Positions 37,985-47,700 of a stretch of 50,696 nucleotides of DNA are shown here, piece by piece; within the stretch, counting starts at the first letter, position 1; each line of letters begins with the position of its first letter. Origin of the DNA: an uncultured Prevotella sp. (lineage in GTDB: Bacteria; Bacteroidota; Bacteroidia; Bacteroidales; Bacteroidaceae); the NCBI GenBank assembly GCA_900314995.1, contig OMXK01000030.1, positions 1 to 50,696 of the forward strand. The letters are read 5' to 3'. Position numbers and translations under genes: made by a program. A model generated the notes under the pieces. It saw only the letters and a program-made list of their open reading frames with translations. It did not search any database and had not been told where the DNA came from.

Positions 37985-39988
37985 TTAATATCCAGGATTC
38001 TGCTCACACTCAGGATTCATCAGAATCTCATCCTCGGGGATAGGCATGAACATCTTATCCATACTAAAGTCGAAGTTACGAGCCGTGTGCCACTCCTTGA
38101 TTACAGTAGGACCGAATTCTGGCAGTGTGTTCTTCGGATAAACGTGGTTCACGTGATCCTCTAGGAATCCTGACTTGTGCATATCAGAACGCAGGTAAGG
38201 CTCAGCGGTGAACTCCTTACGACGCTCTTGGTTGACAGCCACCTTCCAAACTGGAGAGTCATAGCCCATATCAGCCTTCACCTTCGTGTAGTATGTCTGT
38301 GCATCGGGAACCTTTACGGTCTCAGTGTTGAACGGCAGGGGATAGCCTTCCAGATCTACAGCATCACCGTGACCCTGATCTCCGTAGAAGTCAGCCATCT
38401 TCTGATGGTAAGTGCAATACTTGCTGAGATCCTTACCAACCTCAAGGTTACCGAAGGCACGCTCGCGGATCTGGTTTACATAACCCCAACCCTCAGCATC
38501 CTTACCAAGATTGAAGCAGCACTCAGCCTGGTCGAGCAATACGTTAGCATAACGCTTGAAGTAGATGTGGTCGGGAAGCCAGAGCATACCTGTAGACCAG
38601 TCGCAACCACGGCCGTTACGCCAGTGCTTGGTTGACCATACTGTAGGAGCGGGGTCAGCAGAAGCCCAGTGGAAACCGCACCAGCCTACGAACTCCTGGT
38701 TGAATGGGTTGAAACCAATCGGGTGCAGTGGGTCATAGCGACCGTTGTCACCTTCATCAGTAATCTTATAGGCGTCATATTCTGCCTGATTAAATACAAA
38801 TTTGGGCTCGAGAGGATCACCGTCGCTCTTATAGCCGCGGAGGTAACCTTTTGATGCTGCAAAATCAAGCCATTTCTGAGTTGGCTTCACGCGCTGTGCC
38901 CATGTTGGGTGGTCTTTCCACATCTCGTAAGGAACGGTACCAGTAACCATTGAACCGTCACGGCGTTTGTCGAATGAACCAGCATATTCGCCGTCAAGAT
39001 AGTTCTCGAATGAGTCATAGAGCTCCCATGACATCTGGTATGTACCCCAAGCGCCGTTTGATGTCGGGCCAAAGTAGAATCCAGTCCAACCATGTGCACC
39101 GGCGTGCTTAGAGTTATCCCATGAACCATATTCGTCACCGCAGTTCAGAAGAATCTGCCAGATGCATTCCTTTGGCCATGCTTCTTCAGCGTCATACAGT
39201 GTGGTGAATGAGGGGTTTAGTTCATAAACGCCACTCTTGATAATCTGATCGAAAGCATTGTATGCGTTCTGGTAGCATTCATTAGCAGTTTCGGGAACGG
39301 TGTATGCCTTCCACATATAGGCATCGCCGAGGAATGCAAGAGCCATACCCTTGGTGCAACGGCCATACTGACCCTGGAATGGTTCCCAGTCTAGCAGTTC
39401 AGCTGCTTCCTTAAAGTCTGCAATCACAAAGTCCCACATCTCAGCAAAGTCCTTAGCCTTAGGCTTGGTAGGAGTATTGATATAGTTCTCACCAGTGAGC
39501 AGAAGGGGAACACGACCGAATGTGTTGGCCAGACCGAAGAACTCAAATCCACGGAGAGCCATAGCTTCACCTTTAAGGTGACGCTTAACATCCTCAGAGA
39601 TCTCGGCCTCTTCGAGACCTGCTAGGAAGTCGTTACAACGCTGAGCGCAAGTGTATGACTGTTTCCAGAAGTCTCTCAACTGTGCCTGAGTGGAAGTCCA
39701 CTTCTGAACCATGAAGTCCTTATCCCAACCAGAAGCCTGAGAGTCCATCGTGGGGTGCTGGCCATTGAAAATCCAGTACTTATAGGGATCATCGCATGTA
39801 CGGGGGAGGAGTTGGTCATAACAACCAGTCATACCCTTGATAGCGTTCTCGTCATTCTCAAACATCGCATCACCCGGAAGCATACTGTAGTGCGTTACAT
39901 CGAGGAACTTGTCATTGTTGCAGGAGGTCAGGCCTATGCCCATAGTTCCGCACAATGCTGCACCTAAAATGAAATATCTTGTTTTCAT
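37985..39988 (-). CDS. SusD/RagB-family lipoprotein, left pair of the mirror locus
   Basis: The 667-residue protein has a lipobox (GIGLTSC, Cys near 23) then NNDKFLDVTHYSMLPGD, and a SusD finish (MNPECEQNPGY). It is intact. At the position where the right-hand copy has an amber codon this one reads WSTKHWRNGRGCDW, with Trp. It follows the left susC by 46 nt and should form the lid for that transporter. No carbohydrate-active enzyme gene lies next to it. Confidence 0.93.
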   Translation of the reverse strand: MKTRYFILGAALCGTMGIGLTSCNNDKFLDVTHYSMLPGDAMFENDENAIKGMTGCYDQLLPRTCDDPYKYWIFNGQHPTMDSQASGWDKDFMVQKWTSTQAQLRDFWKQSYTCAQRCNDFLAGLEEAEISEDVKRHLKGEAMALRGFEFFGLANTFGRVPLLLTGENYINTPTKPKAKDFAEMWDFVIADFKEAAELLDWEPFQGQYGRCTKGMALAFLGDAYMWKAYTVPETANECYQNAYNAFDQIIKSGVYELNPSFTTLYDAEEAWPKECIWQILLNCGDEYGSWDNSKHAGAHGWTGFYFGPTSNGAWGTYQMSWELYDSFENYLDGEYAGSFDKRRDGSMVTGTVPYEMWKDHPTWAQRVKPTQKWLDFAASKGYLRGYKSDGDPLEPKFVFNQAEYDAYKITDEGDNGRYDPLHPIGFNPFNQEFVGWCGFHWASADPAPTVWSTKHWRNGRGCDWSTGMLWLPDHIYFKRYANVLLDQAECCFNLGKDAEGWGYVNQIRERAFGNLEVGKDLSKYCTYHQKMADFYGDQGHGDAVDLEGYPLPFNTETVKVPDAQTYYTKVKADMGYDSPVWKVAVNQERRKEFTAEPYLRSDMHKSGFLEDHVNHVYPKNTLPEFGPTVIKEWHTARNFDFSMDKMFMPIPEDEILMNPECEQNPGY

Positions 39989-40034
39989 ATTTGTTGTCTT
40001 TACTTTGTTTTAATAATCTATACGCTTAATGTCA

Positions 40035-43000
40035 TTAGAAGGTTACATTTACACCGAATGCGTATGTACGAGGCATCGGGTAACGACCAGTGTCAAGACC
40101 TGTGTAGAGCACACTACCCTGACCGCACTCAGGATCGCCGTACTTGTTGTAGCCAGAGATGCATACAACATTCTGTACTGCGAGATAGATACGGGCATTC
40201 TGGATAAGCACCTTGCTGACGATTGACTTTGGTAGAGAATATCCAATCTGGATGTTAGAGATCTTCAGGAAGTCACCGTTCTTTACCCAAGCATCGCTGG
40301 CGCGCATGTTGTAGTTCTCGTCGAGGATTGACAGACGAGCCTCTGAACCGTTAGGATTCTCGGGTGACCAAGCGTTAGCGGCAGCCGTAGCAAGAATGTT
40401 AGGTGATGTACCATCATCTGAACTGAACATGTTGGTCAGACGCATTGCTGAGTAAGAGAAGATCTTCTGGCCGAATACACCGTGCATCTGCATGGTGAAG
40501 TCGAAGTCCTTATAGGTAGCACCAAGTGTCAGACCGTAGTTCAGTGCGGGGAAACCATCACCAAGGATGTCCATATCCTGCTCGTTGAGTGTACCGTCGC
40601 CATTGAGATCCTTGAAGATGTAGTCACCCAGCTTGGCTGTCTGACCCTGTGCTTTAGCTTTATCCAGTGTAGCCTGGTCTCTGATGATGCCTTCTACGCG
40701 GTAGCCATAGAATGAACCTACAGCCTCACCTTCCTTACAGATAGAGTGGTTACCCCAGTGATAACCGTCGGCAGAACCTACAGCACCTGTGTTAGAACCG
40801 TCCTTAGTTCCCTGACCAGATGAGTCTGAGTTAGTGTTGTAGATAGGATCACCCATCTTCTTAACCTTATTGCTCAATGTAGAACCTGTCAACTGAGCGT
40901 TGATAGTCCAGTCTTTATTGATACGTGTGTTATAGCCAACCAAGAACTCAAAACCTTTGTTCTCAATCTCACCATAGTTGGTGTAGATGTTAGAGTAACC
41001 AGATGTCGGGCGGATGTTACGCGAGAGCAGCAGGTCCTTAGATTTACGTACGAAGTAGTCGAGTCCGATAACGAGCTTGCTACCGAAGAAAGCAGCATCA
41101 ATACCGAAGTTAAGCTGCTCGTTGGTCTCCCACTTCAAGTTCGTATCCTTCAACTTGCTGTAGAAACCTGTAATAACAGCAGGTGTACCAGTACCAGCAC
41201 CGATAGGAGAAAGTGCATTGTAGTAGATATAGCGTCCATCAACATTCAAACCTGTAACGGCATCGTCAGTAGCACCACCGGAATTACCAGTCTGACCCCA
41301 ACCGAAACGGAGTTTCAAGTTGTCGATCCACTCAACTTGCTTCATGAATGCCTCCTCAGAAATACGCCAACCAGCGGCTACTGATGGGAAGGTACCCCAA
41401 CGGTTACCAGAACCGAAGTTTGAAGAACCGTCGCGACGGACAGTTGCAGTCAACAGATAGCGATCCATCAGACTGTAAGAAGCACGAGCGAAGTAAGAGA
41501 TACCACGGCTCTCAAGGTTCAGGCCACCACTTGCATTACGCTTTGTAGGCTGAGTGGTAAGACTAAGGTCGCGGTTGTCCTTTGACTCATAACCAACTGA
41601 AGAACCACCAGTCCACTGACCATACCAGCGAGAAACCTCATTACCGAGCATGACAGTTACGTTGTGGATGTCGTTGCTCCAGTTGTAGGTCAACGTGTTC
41701 TGAATACGAAGCGTCTGGCTCTCGTTGTTACCGAGGTCGAAACGATAGTCATTGTTCTCAGAGGGGTTATAGTAAGCATCACCGTTACCCTGTGTGAAGT
41801 CGATGCGCTGGCCGTTCACATAGTTTACACGTGTAATACCACCGTAGAAGTTCTCGTTAGAACCAGCATAGTAGTCATAAGCGATCTGGGTCTTCCACTC
41901 CAGACCCTTAACTGGCTTGATGGTCAGGTGTGCAGTTGAGAGTGTACGGTTGCTGCGATTGCGGCCGTTCAGCTCCATCTGCTTAGCATACATGTTACCA
42001 AGTGTAGTTCCCCAGAAACCATCGTTGAAGTTCTTACCACCGGCTACATCACCGAAGGTACCGTCAGGGTTAACTACGTTAGGAGAAACGTATGTACCAG
42101 CGGGAACACCATCATAAGTTACAACGTTGCTGGTGATGAAGTCCATTGAAGGACATGCGAAAGCGTAGTCACGCAGAGAAGAAAGGTTACCGAAGTTACC
42201 TACAGAAACGTTAGAACCGTGGTTGTCGGTGTGGGTCCAAGAAACGTCTGCACCGAATGCGATGTACTTGTTCACCTCAGAGTTGACGTTTGCACGAGCA
42301 GTCAAGCGCTGATAGGTTGTGTTTACAACCAGACCTTCGTTGCGGAGGAAACCTACAGAAGCGTTGTACTGTGTCTTGTCGTTACCACCAGAAGCAGAAA
42401 CGTTGTAGTTCTGACGCCATGCTGAGCGGGTCATCTGATCCTGCCAGTCGGTGTACTTACGCTTGCCATCCCAATCTGCATTCCAGATGGGGTTCCACAT
42501 GAGAACAGCTCCTGTTGCGGGATCAACCTGACCGTCGTTGAAACGAGCCTGACGCAGGTTGGCAGCATACTGGTCACCGCTACATACATCGAGCTTAGAG
42601 CTGAGTGTCTGGATACCGAAATCGGCTGTTACATTAATATTGGTATGACCCTTTGAACCGTGCTTGGTGGTAATCATGATCACACCGTTAGCACCTGCAG
42701 AACCGTAGATAGCGGTTGCAGAGGCATCCTTCAACACGTCGATAGACTCGATATCGCTGGGGCTAACGAAGTCAGCGTTAGAACCAACCTGGATACCGTC
42801 GACTACATAAAGAGGAGCAGCACTACCGTTAATGGTGGCGACACCACGGATACGAACCTGAGCCCTGGCATCAGGAGAACCGTCCTGCATGGTAACGATC
42901 ACACCAGGAGCAGCACCCTGCAGACCCTGAGCTACGTTGATAGGAGCGCGCTTCATCATGTCCTCTGTGTTCACGGAAACAACAGAACCGGTGATGTCGC

Positions 43001-43301
43001 TCTTCTTCATAGTACCATAACCGATGACGACCACGTTGTCCAGCATCTGAGCGTCTTCTCTCAGTACGACTGTGATGTTGTTACGACCGCCAACCTTTAC
43101 TTTCTCGGTAACATATCCCACATAGGATACTTCCAAGGTAGCGTTTGAACCAGCCTCCACAGAGAAATTACCGTTGAAATCGGTAATAGCACCTGATTGG
43201 GAGCCCACTACTTTTACAGTTGCACCGATGACCGGTTCACCTGCTTCATCATTCACCGTTCCCTTCACGATGCTCTGAGCCATAGCTCCCAAGGGGAACA
43301 A
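40035..43301 (-). CDS. SusC/RagA-family TonB-dependent transporter, left pair (5' end abnormal)
   Basis: The 1088-residue frame shows the CarboxypepD-like domain (IVKGTVNDEAGEPVIGATVK), plug (VVIGYGTMKKSDITGSVVSV, VLKDASATAIYGSAGANGVI) and a barrel ending YAFGVNVTF. The 5' end is odd: it opens with TTG at 43301 (FPLGAMAQ, the last part of a signal peptide), has no upstream in-frame ATG, and the first ATG (43283) falls at the expected cleavage site. The N-terminal half of the signal peptide is thus missing, replaced by the inverted repeat 43302-43348. A 97-bp stretch (43153-43249) is an almost exact inverted copy of the right susC. A -7 box at 43501-43508 points into this gene. Confidence 0.9.
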   Translation of the reverse strand: MFPLGAMAQSIVKGTVNDEAGEPVIGATVKVVGSQSGAITDFNGNFSVEAGSNATLEVSYVGYVTEKVKVGGRNNITVVLREDAQMLDNVVVIGYGTMKKSDITGSVVSVNTEDMMKRAPINVAQGLQGAAPGVIVTMQDGSPDARAQVRIRGVATINGSAAPLYVVDGIQVGSNADFVSPSDIESIDVLKDASATAIYGSAGANGVIMITTKHGSKGHTNINVTADFGIQTLSSKLDVCSGDQYAANLRQARFNDGQVDPATGAVLMWNPIWNADWDGKRKYTDWQDQMTRSAWRQNYNVSASGGNDKTQYNASVGFLRNEGLVVNTTYQRLTARANVNSEVNKYIAFGADVSWTHTDNHGSNVSVGNFGNLSSLRDYAFACPSMDFITSNVVTYDGVPAGTYVSPNVVNPDGTFGDVAGGKNFNDGFWGTTLGNMYAKQMELNGRNRSNRTLSTAHLTIKPVKGLEWKTQIAYDYYAGSNENFYGGITRVNYVNGQRIDFTQGNGDAYYNPSENNDYRFDLGNNESQTLRIQNTLTYNWSNDIHNVTVMLGNEVSRWYGQWTGGSSVGYESKDNRDLSLTTQPTKRNASGGLNLESRGISYFARASYSLMDRYLLTATVRRDGSSNFGSGNRWGTFPSVAAGWRISEEAFMKQVEWIDNLKLRFGWGQTGNSGGATDDAVTGLNVDGRYIYYNALSPIGAGTGTPAVITGFYSKLKDTNLKWETNEQLNFGIDAAFFGSKLVIGLDYFVRKSKDLLLSRNIRPTSGYSNIYTNYGEIENKGFEFLVGYNTRINKDWTINAQLTGSTLSNKVKKMGDPIYNTNSDSSGQGTKDGSNTGAVGSADGYHWGNHSICKEGEAVGSFYGYRVEGIIRDQATLDKAKAQGQTAKLGDYIFKDLNGDGTLNEQDMDILGDGFPALNYGLTLGATYKDFDFTMQMHGVFGQKIFSYSAMRLTNMFSSDDGTSPNILATAAANAWSPENPNGSEARLSILDENYNMRASDAWVKNGDFLKISNIQIGYSLPKSIVSKVLIQNARIYLAVQNVVCISGYNKYGDPECGQGSVLYTGLDTGRYPMPRTYAFGVNVTF
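43153..43249. repeat. Left copy of 97-bp inverted repeat inside susC coding sequence
   Basis: Inverted match to 44819-44915 at 96 of 97 positions (only GGGCTCCC versus GGGCGCCC differs). Identity drops abruptly at both ends, although the proteins remain related. Codes for EAGEPVIGATVKVVG and onward. Confidence 0.95.
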
Positions 43302-43348
43302 TTTATTGATGTAGATTGTGATTATCTTAATACTTAACGGTTAAGTAT
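43302..43348. repeat. Left upstream inverted repeat with 19-bp palindrome
   Basis: ATACTTAAC-G-GTTAAGTAT (43330-43348) is a perfect palindrome about a central base. The 21 bp at 43302-43322 read, on the minus strand, ATCACAATCTACATCAATAA plus A. Both parts recur inverted at 44695-44740. Confidence 0.9.
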
Positions 43349-43354
43349 CCCAAG

Positions 43355-43429
43355 CTATGGGACACCGTATAAACGATTTCCTACAATTGGCCTACATTTT
43401 ACCTTTTGCAGATTCTTAAGTCTCTTCAT
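43355..43429 (-). CDS. Possible 24-codon leader ORF (orphaned susC start)
   Basis: ATG at 43429 reads MKRLKNLQK and continues to TAG at 43355-43357. MKRLKNLQK resembles the start of the right susC (MWNFKSLQK), and the bases before it (CTAATTAATTAAAT) match the bases before the right susC start. It therefore looks like the lost beginning of a susC signal peptide, cut off from the gene by the inverted repeat. Confidence 0.4.
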   Translation of the reverse strand: MKRLKNLQKVKCRPIVGNRLYGVP

Positions 43430-43500
43430 ATACCTTATTTAATTAATTAGCTAATTGATATTTAGGTGCGGTTTCTATTAAACTCGAATGTTTTCGGGTG

Positions 43501-43508
43501 CAAAGATA
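43501..43508 (-). promoter_or_regulatory. -7 box directed at the left susC-susD pair
   Basis: Minus-strand TATCTTTG, about 200 bp before the left susC frame and inside the segment bounded by the inverted repeats. No TTTG at -33. A second candidate TACATTTG is at 43556-43563. The 43302-43630 gap otherwise holds the upstream repeat and the leader ORF. Confidence 0.6.
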
Positions 43509-43630
43509 TTATAATTTTAACTTAAAGACTTTATAATTTGTATCACGGATTTTATCAAATGTAACAAATTGCAAAAATGTTACACAGGATAGCACTAAAG
43601 TTACATTGATAACATTAAAATTCCCAAATT

Positions 43631-44578
43631 TTAGGGATATGTTTTCTTTTCTGCGTCGTCGTTATAGAGTTGCTCCAATTTTAATTGCTTTTCGAATTCT
43701 ATCATATCCGAATGCAGTTTTTGCATCGTTATCTTGGCATAAATTTGTGTTGTCGTAATGTTTGTATGCCCAAGTATGCGGCTTAAGCTTTCAATAGGCA
43801 TTCCATTGTTGATGGCAAGAACGGCAAAAGTGTGCCTGGCGCAATGCATCGTGATATGCTTATTGATACCCAATTCTTTCATAATCTTAGTTATATGTGA
43901 AGCTAAAGTTCTATATTCAATGTTCCCGAAAATCTTATCATTGTTATTTTGATGATAATGTTTCATTATTTGCTGTGGTATATCCAATAGTTTTACTTGA
44001 TATGGGATTTTTGTTTTATGGCGTTTTGCAATTATCCACATAGACTCCTCAATGTTTACAATATCTGAAGACTTTAGGTTTTGGATATCGACAAAAGACA
44101 GACCTGTGAATGCGGAAAAGAGGAAGATGTCACGAGCGAAATTCTCTGGCTTTCTATTGAAATGATGTGTGATGAGTCTGTTCAGCTCTTCTTCTGTTAA
44201 GTATTCTCGAGGTCGGATGTTTTTTGCTATCCGGAAGCCTGCGAAGGGATTCCATTGAATCAAGCCTCTTTGATGCGCTCTCGTAATGACACCTTTCAAT
44301 TGTTGGCAAACAAGCCATACCGTGCCCCCTCTAAGTTTTCGTTCAGCGCTCAACCATGCACTAAAGTCATGAATGAAACTAGAAGAGAGATCCTGAATAT
44401 GAACATCTTTGCGGTTCATCTTTGTTTTAAGGAAGGAAGCCACATAATTCCTTCCTTGAAGTAGAGCAGCGAAAGTATTCTTAGACCTGTCTTTTCCAAT
44501 TCGTTGATGAAGGCGATAAAGGTCACCGTCATAAATTTTTAGTAATGTGTTGAAATTCGAATCTGTTTTCTTTTTCAT
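43631..44578 (-). CDS. Tyrosine recombinase (probable DNA invertase of the SusC locus)
   Basis: The 315-residue protein has a SAM-like core-binding domain (about 60-135, ending GLIQWNPFAGFRI) and a catalytic domain with KTKIPYQVKLL (beta-hairpin Lys) near 207, HCARHTFAVLA (His and second catalytic Arg) near 255, ILGHTNITTTQIYAKI (His and nucleophile Tyr) near 277-292. The first catalytic Arg position reads FTGLSFVDIQNL with Ser, as in the Bacteroidota IntDOT/Tsr-type enzymes. The short size and lack of an arm-binding extension fit local invertases rather than phage integrases. It lies exactly between two mirror-image susC genes and within two sets of inverted repeats. Confidence 0.9.
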   Translation of the reverse strand: MKKKTDSNFNTLLKIYDGDLYRLHQRIGKDRSKNTFAALLQGRNYVASFLKTKMNRKDVHIQDLSSSFIHDFSAWLSAERKLRGGTVWLVCQQLKGVITRAHQRGLIQWNPFAGFRIAKNIRPREYLTEEELNRLITHHFNRKPENFARDIFLFSAFTGLSFVDIQNLKSSDIVNIEESMWIIAKRHKTKIPYQVKLLDIPQQIMKHYHQNNNDKIFGNIEYRTLASHITKIMKELGINKHITMHCARHTFAVLAINNGMPIESLSRILGHTNITTTQIYAKITMQKLHSDMIEFEKQLKLEQLYNDDAEKKTYP

Positions 44579-44628
44579 AATTCTTACGTTTTTTATTTAG
44601 TTGAAGATACAAACTTTTTATAATTGCC

Positions 44629-44636
44629 CAAATATA
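44629..44636 (-). promoter_or_regulatory. -7 box of the recombinase gene
   Basis: Minus-strand TATATTTG, 51 bp before the ATG at 44578; no clear -33. Confidence 0.5.
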
Positions 44637-44694
44637 CTGTTTTATTAATTAATTATTCATTTTTATTCGCCATCTTGTGAAATAATTGTTTATC

Positions 44695-44740
44695 ATACTT
44701 AACCGTTAAGTATGAAATTATCACAATCTACATCAATAAA
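44695..44740. repeat. Right upstream inverted repeat with 19-bp palindrome
   Basis: ATACTTAAC-C-GTTAAGTAT (44695-44713) and, at 44720-44740, ATCACAATCTACATCAATAA plus A. Inverted copy of 43302-43348. Confidence 0.9.
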
Positions 44741-44769
44741 CAACAATTATCTAACTAATTAATTAAATT

Positions 44770-47700
44770 ATGTGGAATTTTAAATCACTGCAAAAGCCGT
44801 TAATGGCACTGTTCCTGCATGAAGCAGGTGAACCGGTCATCGGTGCAACTGTAAAAGTAGTGGGCGCCCAATCAGGTGCTATTACCGATTTCAACGGTAA
44901 TTTCTCTGTGGAGGCAGCCTCTAATGCTACTCTGGAGATTTCTTACGTTGGCTACCTTTCCCAAAAGGTAAAGGTTGCTGGCCAGAACAACATTATTGTT
45001 GTCCTAAGAGAAGATGCCCAGATGCTGAACGACATCGTGGTCATTGGTTATGGTACGATGAAGAAAAGCGACATTTCTGGATCTGTGGCAACAATCAACA
45101 AGGAACAGATGGAACGCAAGGTGCCCGTTAACGTGGCCCAGGCTCTTCAGGGTGCTGCTGCTGGTGTAATGGTTACCAATCAGGACGGTGCTCCTGGTAC
45201 AAAGTCTGCCATCCGTATCCGTGGTATCGGTACCATCAACGGCGATGCTAACCCTCTGTATGTTGTTGACGGAGTGCAGGTTGGTAGCAACGCTGATTTC
45301 GTGAACCCTGCCGACATCGAGAGTATTGAGGTCTTGAAAGATGCCTCTGCAACCGCCATCTACGGTTCTGCTGGTGCAAACGGTGTGATCATGATCACCA
45401 CCAAGCACGGTCAGAAGGGTAAGATGAATGTCAACATCACTGCCGACTTGGGTATCATGACGCTTCCCTACAAGTTGAAGACCCTCAAGGGTGATGCTTA
45501 TGCCGCTTCCGTCCGTGAGTCAAAGGCTAATGACGGTGCCACTTTGAACAACCAGATTTGGTCTGAGGCTTATGACGGCAAGCGTAACCTGGTTGACTGG
45601 CAGGATCAAATGTACCAGACCGGTATTCGCCAGCAATATGGTGTTTCAGCCAGTGGTGGTACTGAAAAGACACAGTACAATTTCTCTATAGGCTACCTCG
45701 ACACAAAGGGTATCATTGTCAACTCTAAATACAACCGTCTGACATCACGCGCCAGCGTTAAGTCAAAGGTAAACGACTACATTGAATTCGGTGGTGACAT
45801 CAACTACTCTTATTCGACTGTCAAGGGTAACAACATCGGTCTTGGTAACAACCAGAACCTTTCTTCACAGCGTGATATTGCCCAGATGGCTCCGTCACTC
45901 GACTACATCGATGACGTCACTGGTGAGCACGTAAAAGTCAATGTGGTCAACCCTGACGGCACATACGGTGCAAGTAAGGCTCCGACACCTGACGGTTGGG
46001 AAGGTATGACCGCCGGTGCGCAGAACCCATACGCTACACAGATGGAAATCGGCCGTGAGACTCGCAACTCGCGTATCTCAATCAACCCCTACATCGACAT
46101 CACTCTTCTTAACCTGAAGGAGCATAAGCTGAATGTTCACTCAATCGCTTCCTGGACTCAGACCAATTCAGATAACGACGAGTTCTCTGGTATGTATGAG
46201 CGTTACAACATGATCGGCGGTAAGATGACCAAAGTTCAATATGAGGGTCGTGACAAGGAGTACTACAACTTCGGTCTCTCACAGAGCAAAGGCCTTTCAA
46301 AGAGCATTGAAACCTATCTTACCTATAATTGGAATACTAGTTTCCACAACCTGACCTTGATGGTCGGTAACTCTGTCAGTGACTATGAAGGTTCATGGGT
46401 AAGTGGAAGTGGACACACTTTCCTGTCTGCCGATAACCGTCAGATTTCTCTTGCAGAAACGATCAACCCGAGCAACGGCGGTTTCAACGCAAAGACTCGC
46501 ACCATTTCATACTATGGACGTCTGGTGTACAGCCTCTTTGACCGCTATATCGTAACAGGAACCATCCGTCGTGACGGTTCTTCAAACTTCTCATCAAGCA
46601 ACCGTTGGGGTACATTCCCCTCTGCAGCCGTTGCATGGCGTATCAAAGAAGAATCATTCCTGAAGGACTTCAAGCCAATCAGCAATGCCAAGATTCGTTT
46701 CGGTTGGGGTCAGACAGGTAATGCTGGTGGTATCGCTGGTCGTTCTACATACGCCCTGTCTTCTGAAAACACCAAGCATCAGTTCTATGATTTCGGATTG
46801 GGTGGCGGTTCTACCGGTTCGTTCCACCGTGTTCAGGGTTTCTATGCACCACTGGTGGATACCAACCTGAAATGGGAGACAAACGAGCAGCTGAACTTTG
46901 GTCTTGACCTCGGCTTCCTCAACAATGAACTTACCGTAACTTTGGATTACTTTACCCGTAAGACAAAGGATCTGCTGATTGAACGTCAGATCCGTCCGTC
47001 AGCCGGTAACACCTCTATCTACACGAACTTCGGTCAGATTAACAACTATGGATTCGAGTTCTCTGTCAATTACAACAAGCAGCTGAACAAGGACTGGAGT
47101 ATCAACGTGGCTCTCAATGGTTCTACCCTGAAGAATGAGATCAAAAAAATGGGTGTTGACTACACTTCAACGTGTGGCGGTAGCAACAGCACCTATTCCG
47201 CTGAAGACAGTATGGACGGTTCAAACGTTGGTGCTGTCAATGGAACTGGTTTCCTGTGGAACGACCACTCTATCTGCCGTGAGGGCGAGGCTGTAGGTTC
47301 TTACTATGGTTGGCGTGTTGCAGGTATCATCACTGATCAGGCTATGCTGGATAAGGCCAAGGCCCAGGGACAGGATGCTGCTATGGGTGACTATCTCTTC
47401 CAGGATATTGATGGCAATAATGTATTGGACGACGCTGACCGTGTCATCCTCGGCAATGGTCTGCCTTCATTCAACTTCGGTCTGAACCTTAGCGCTGCTT
47501 ATAAGAACTGGGATTTCAGCCTCTATACTTACGGTGTTCTGGGTATGGACATTCTGTCATACTCTAAGATGCGTTACAGTATCATGAATCCTTCTGATGA
47601 CTCTTGGACACCTGCCCTTCTGGAGGAAAGTTACAACAACATGTGGAGCACAAACAATCCTGGCGGTTTACTGGCTCGTTTGACCCGACTTGACAACAAT

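Noticed and set aside
43631-44578. Integrase of a prophage or conjugative transposon
   Set aside because: No other phage, conjugation or cargo genes lie between the two susC genes, the protein lacks an arm-binding extension, and its place inside nested inverted repeats fits a local invertase better.
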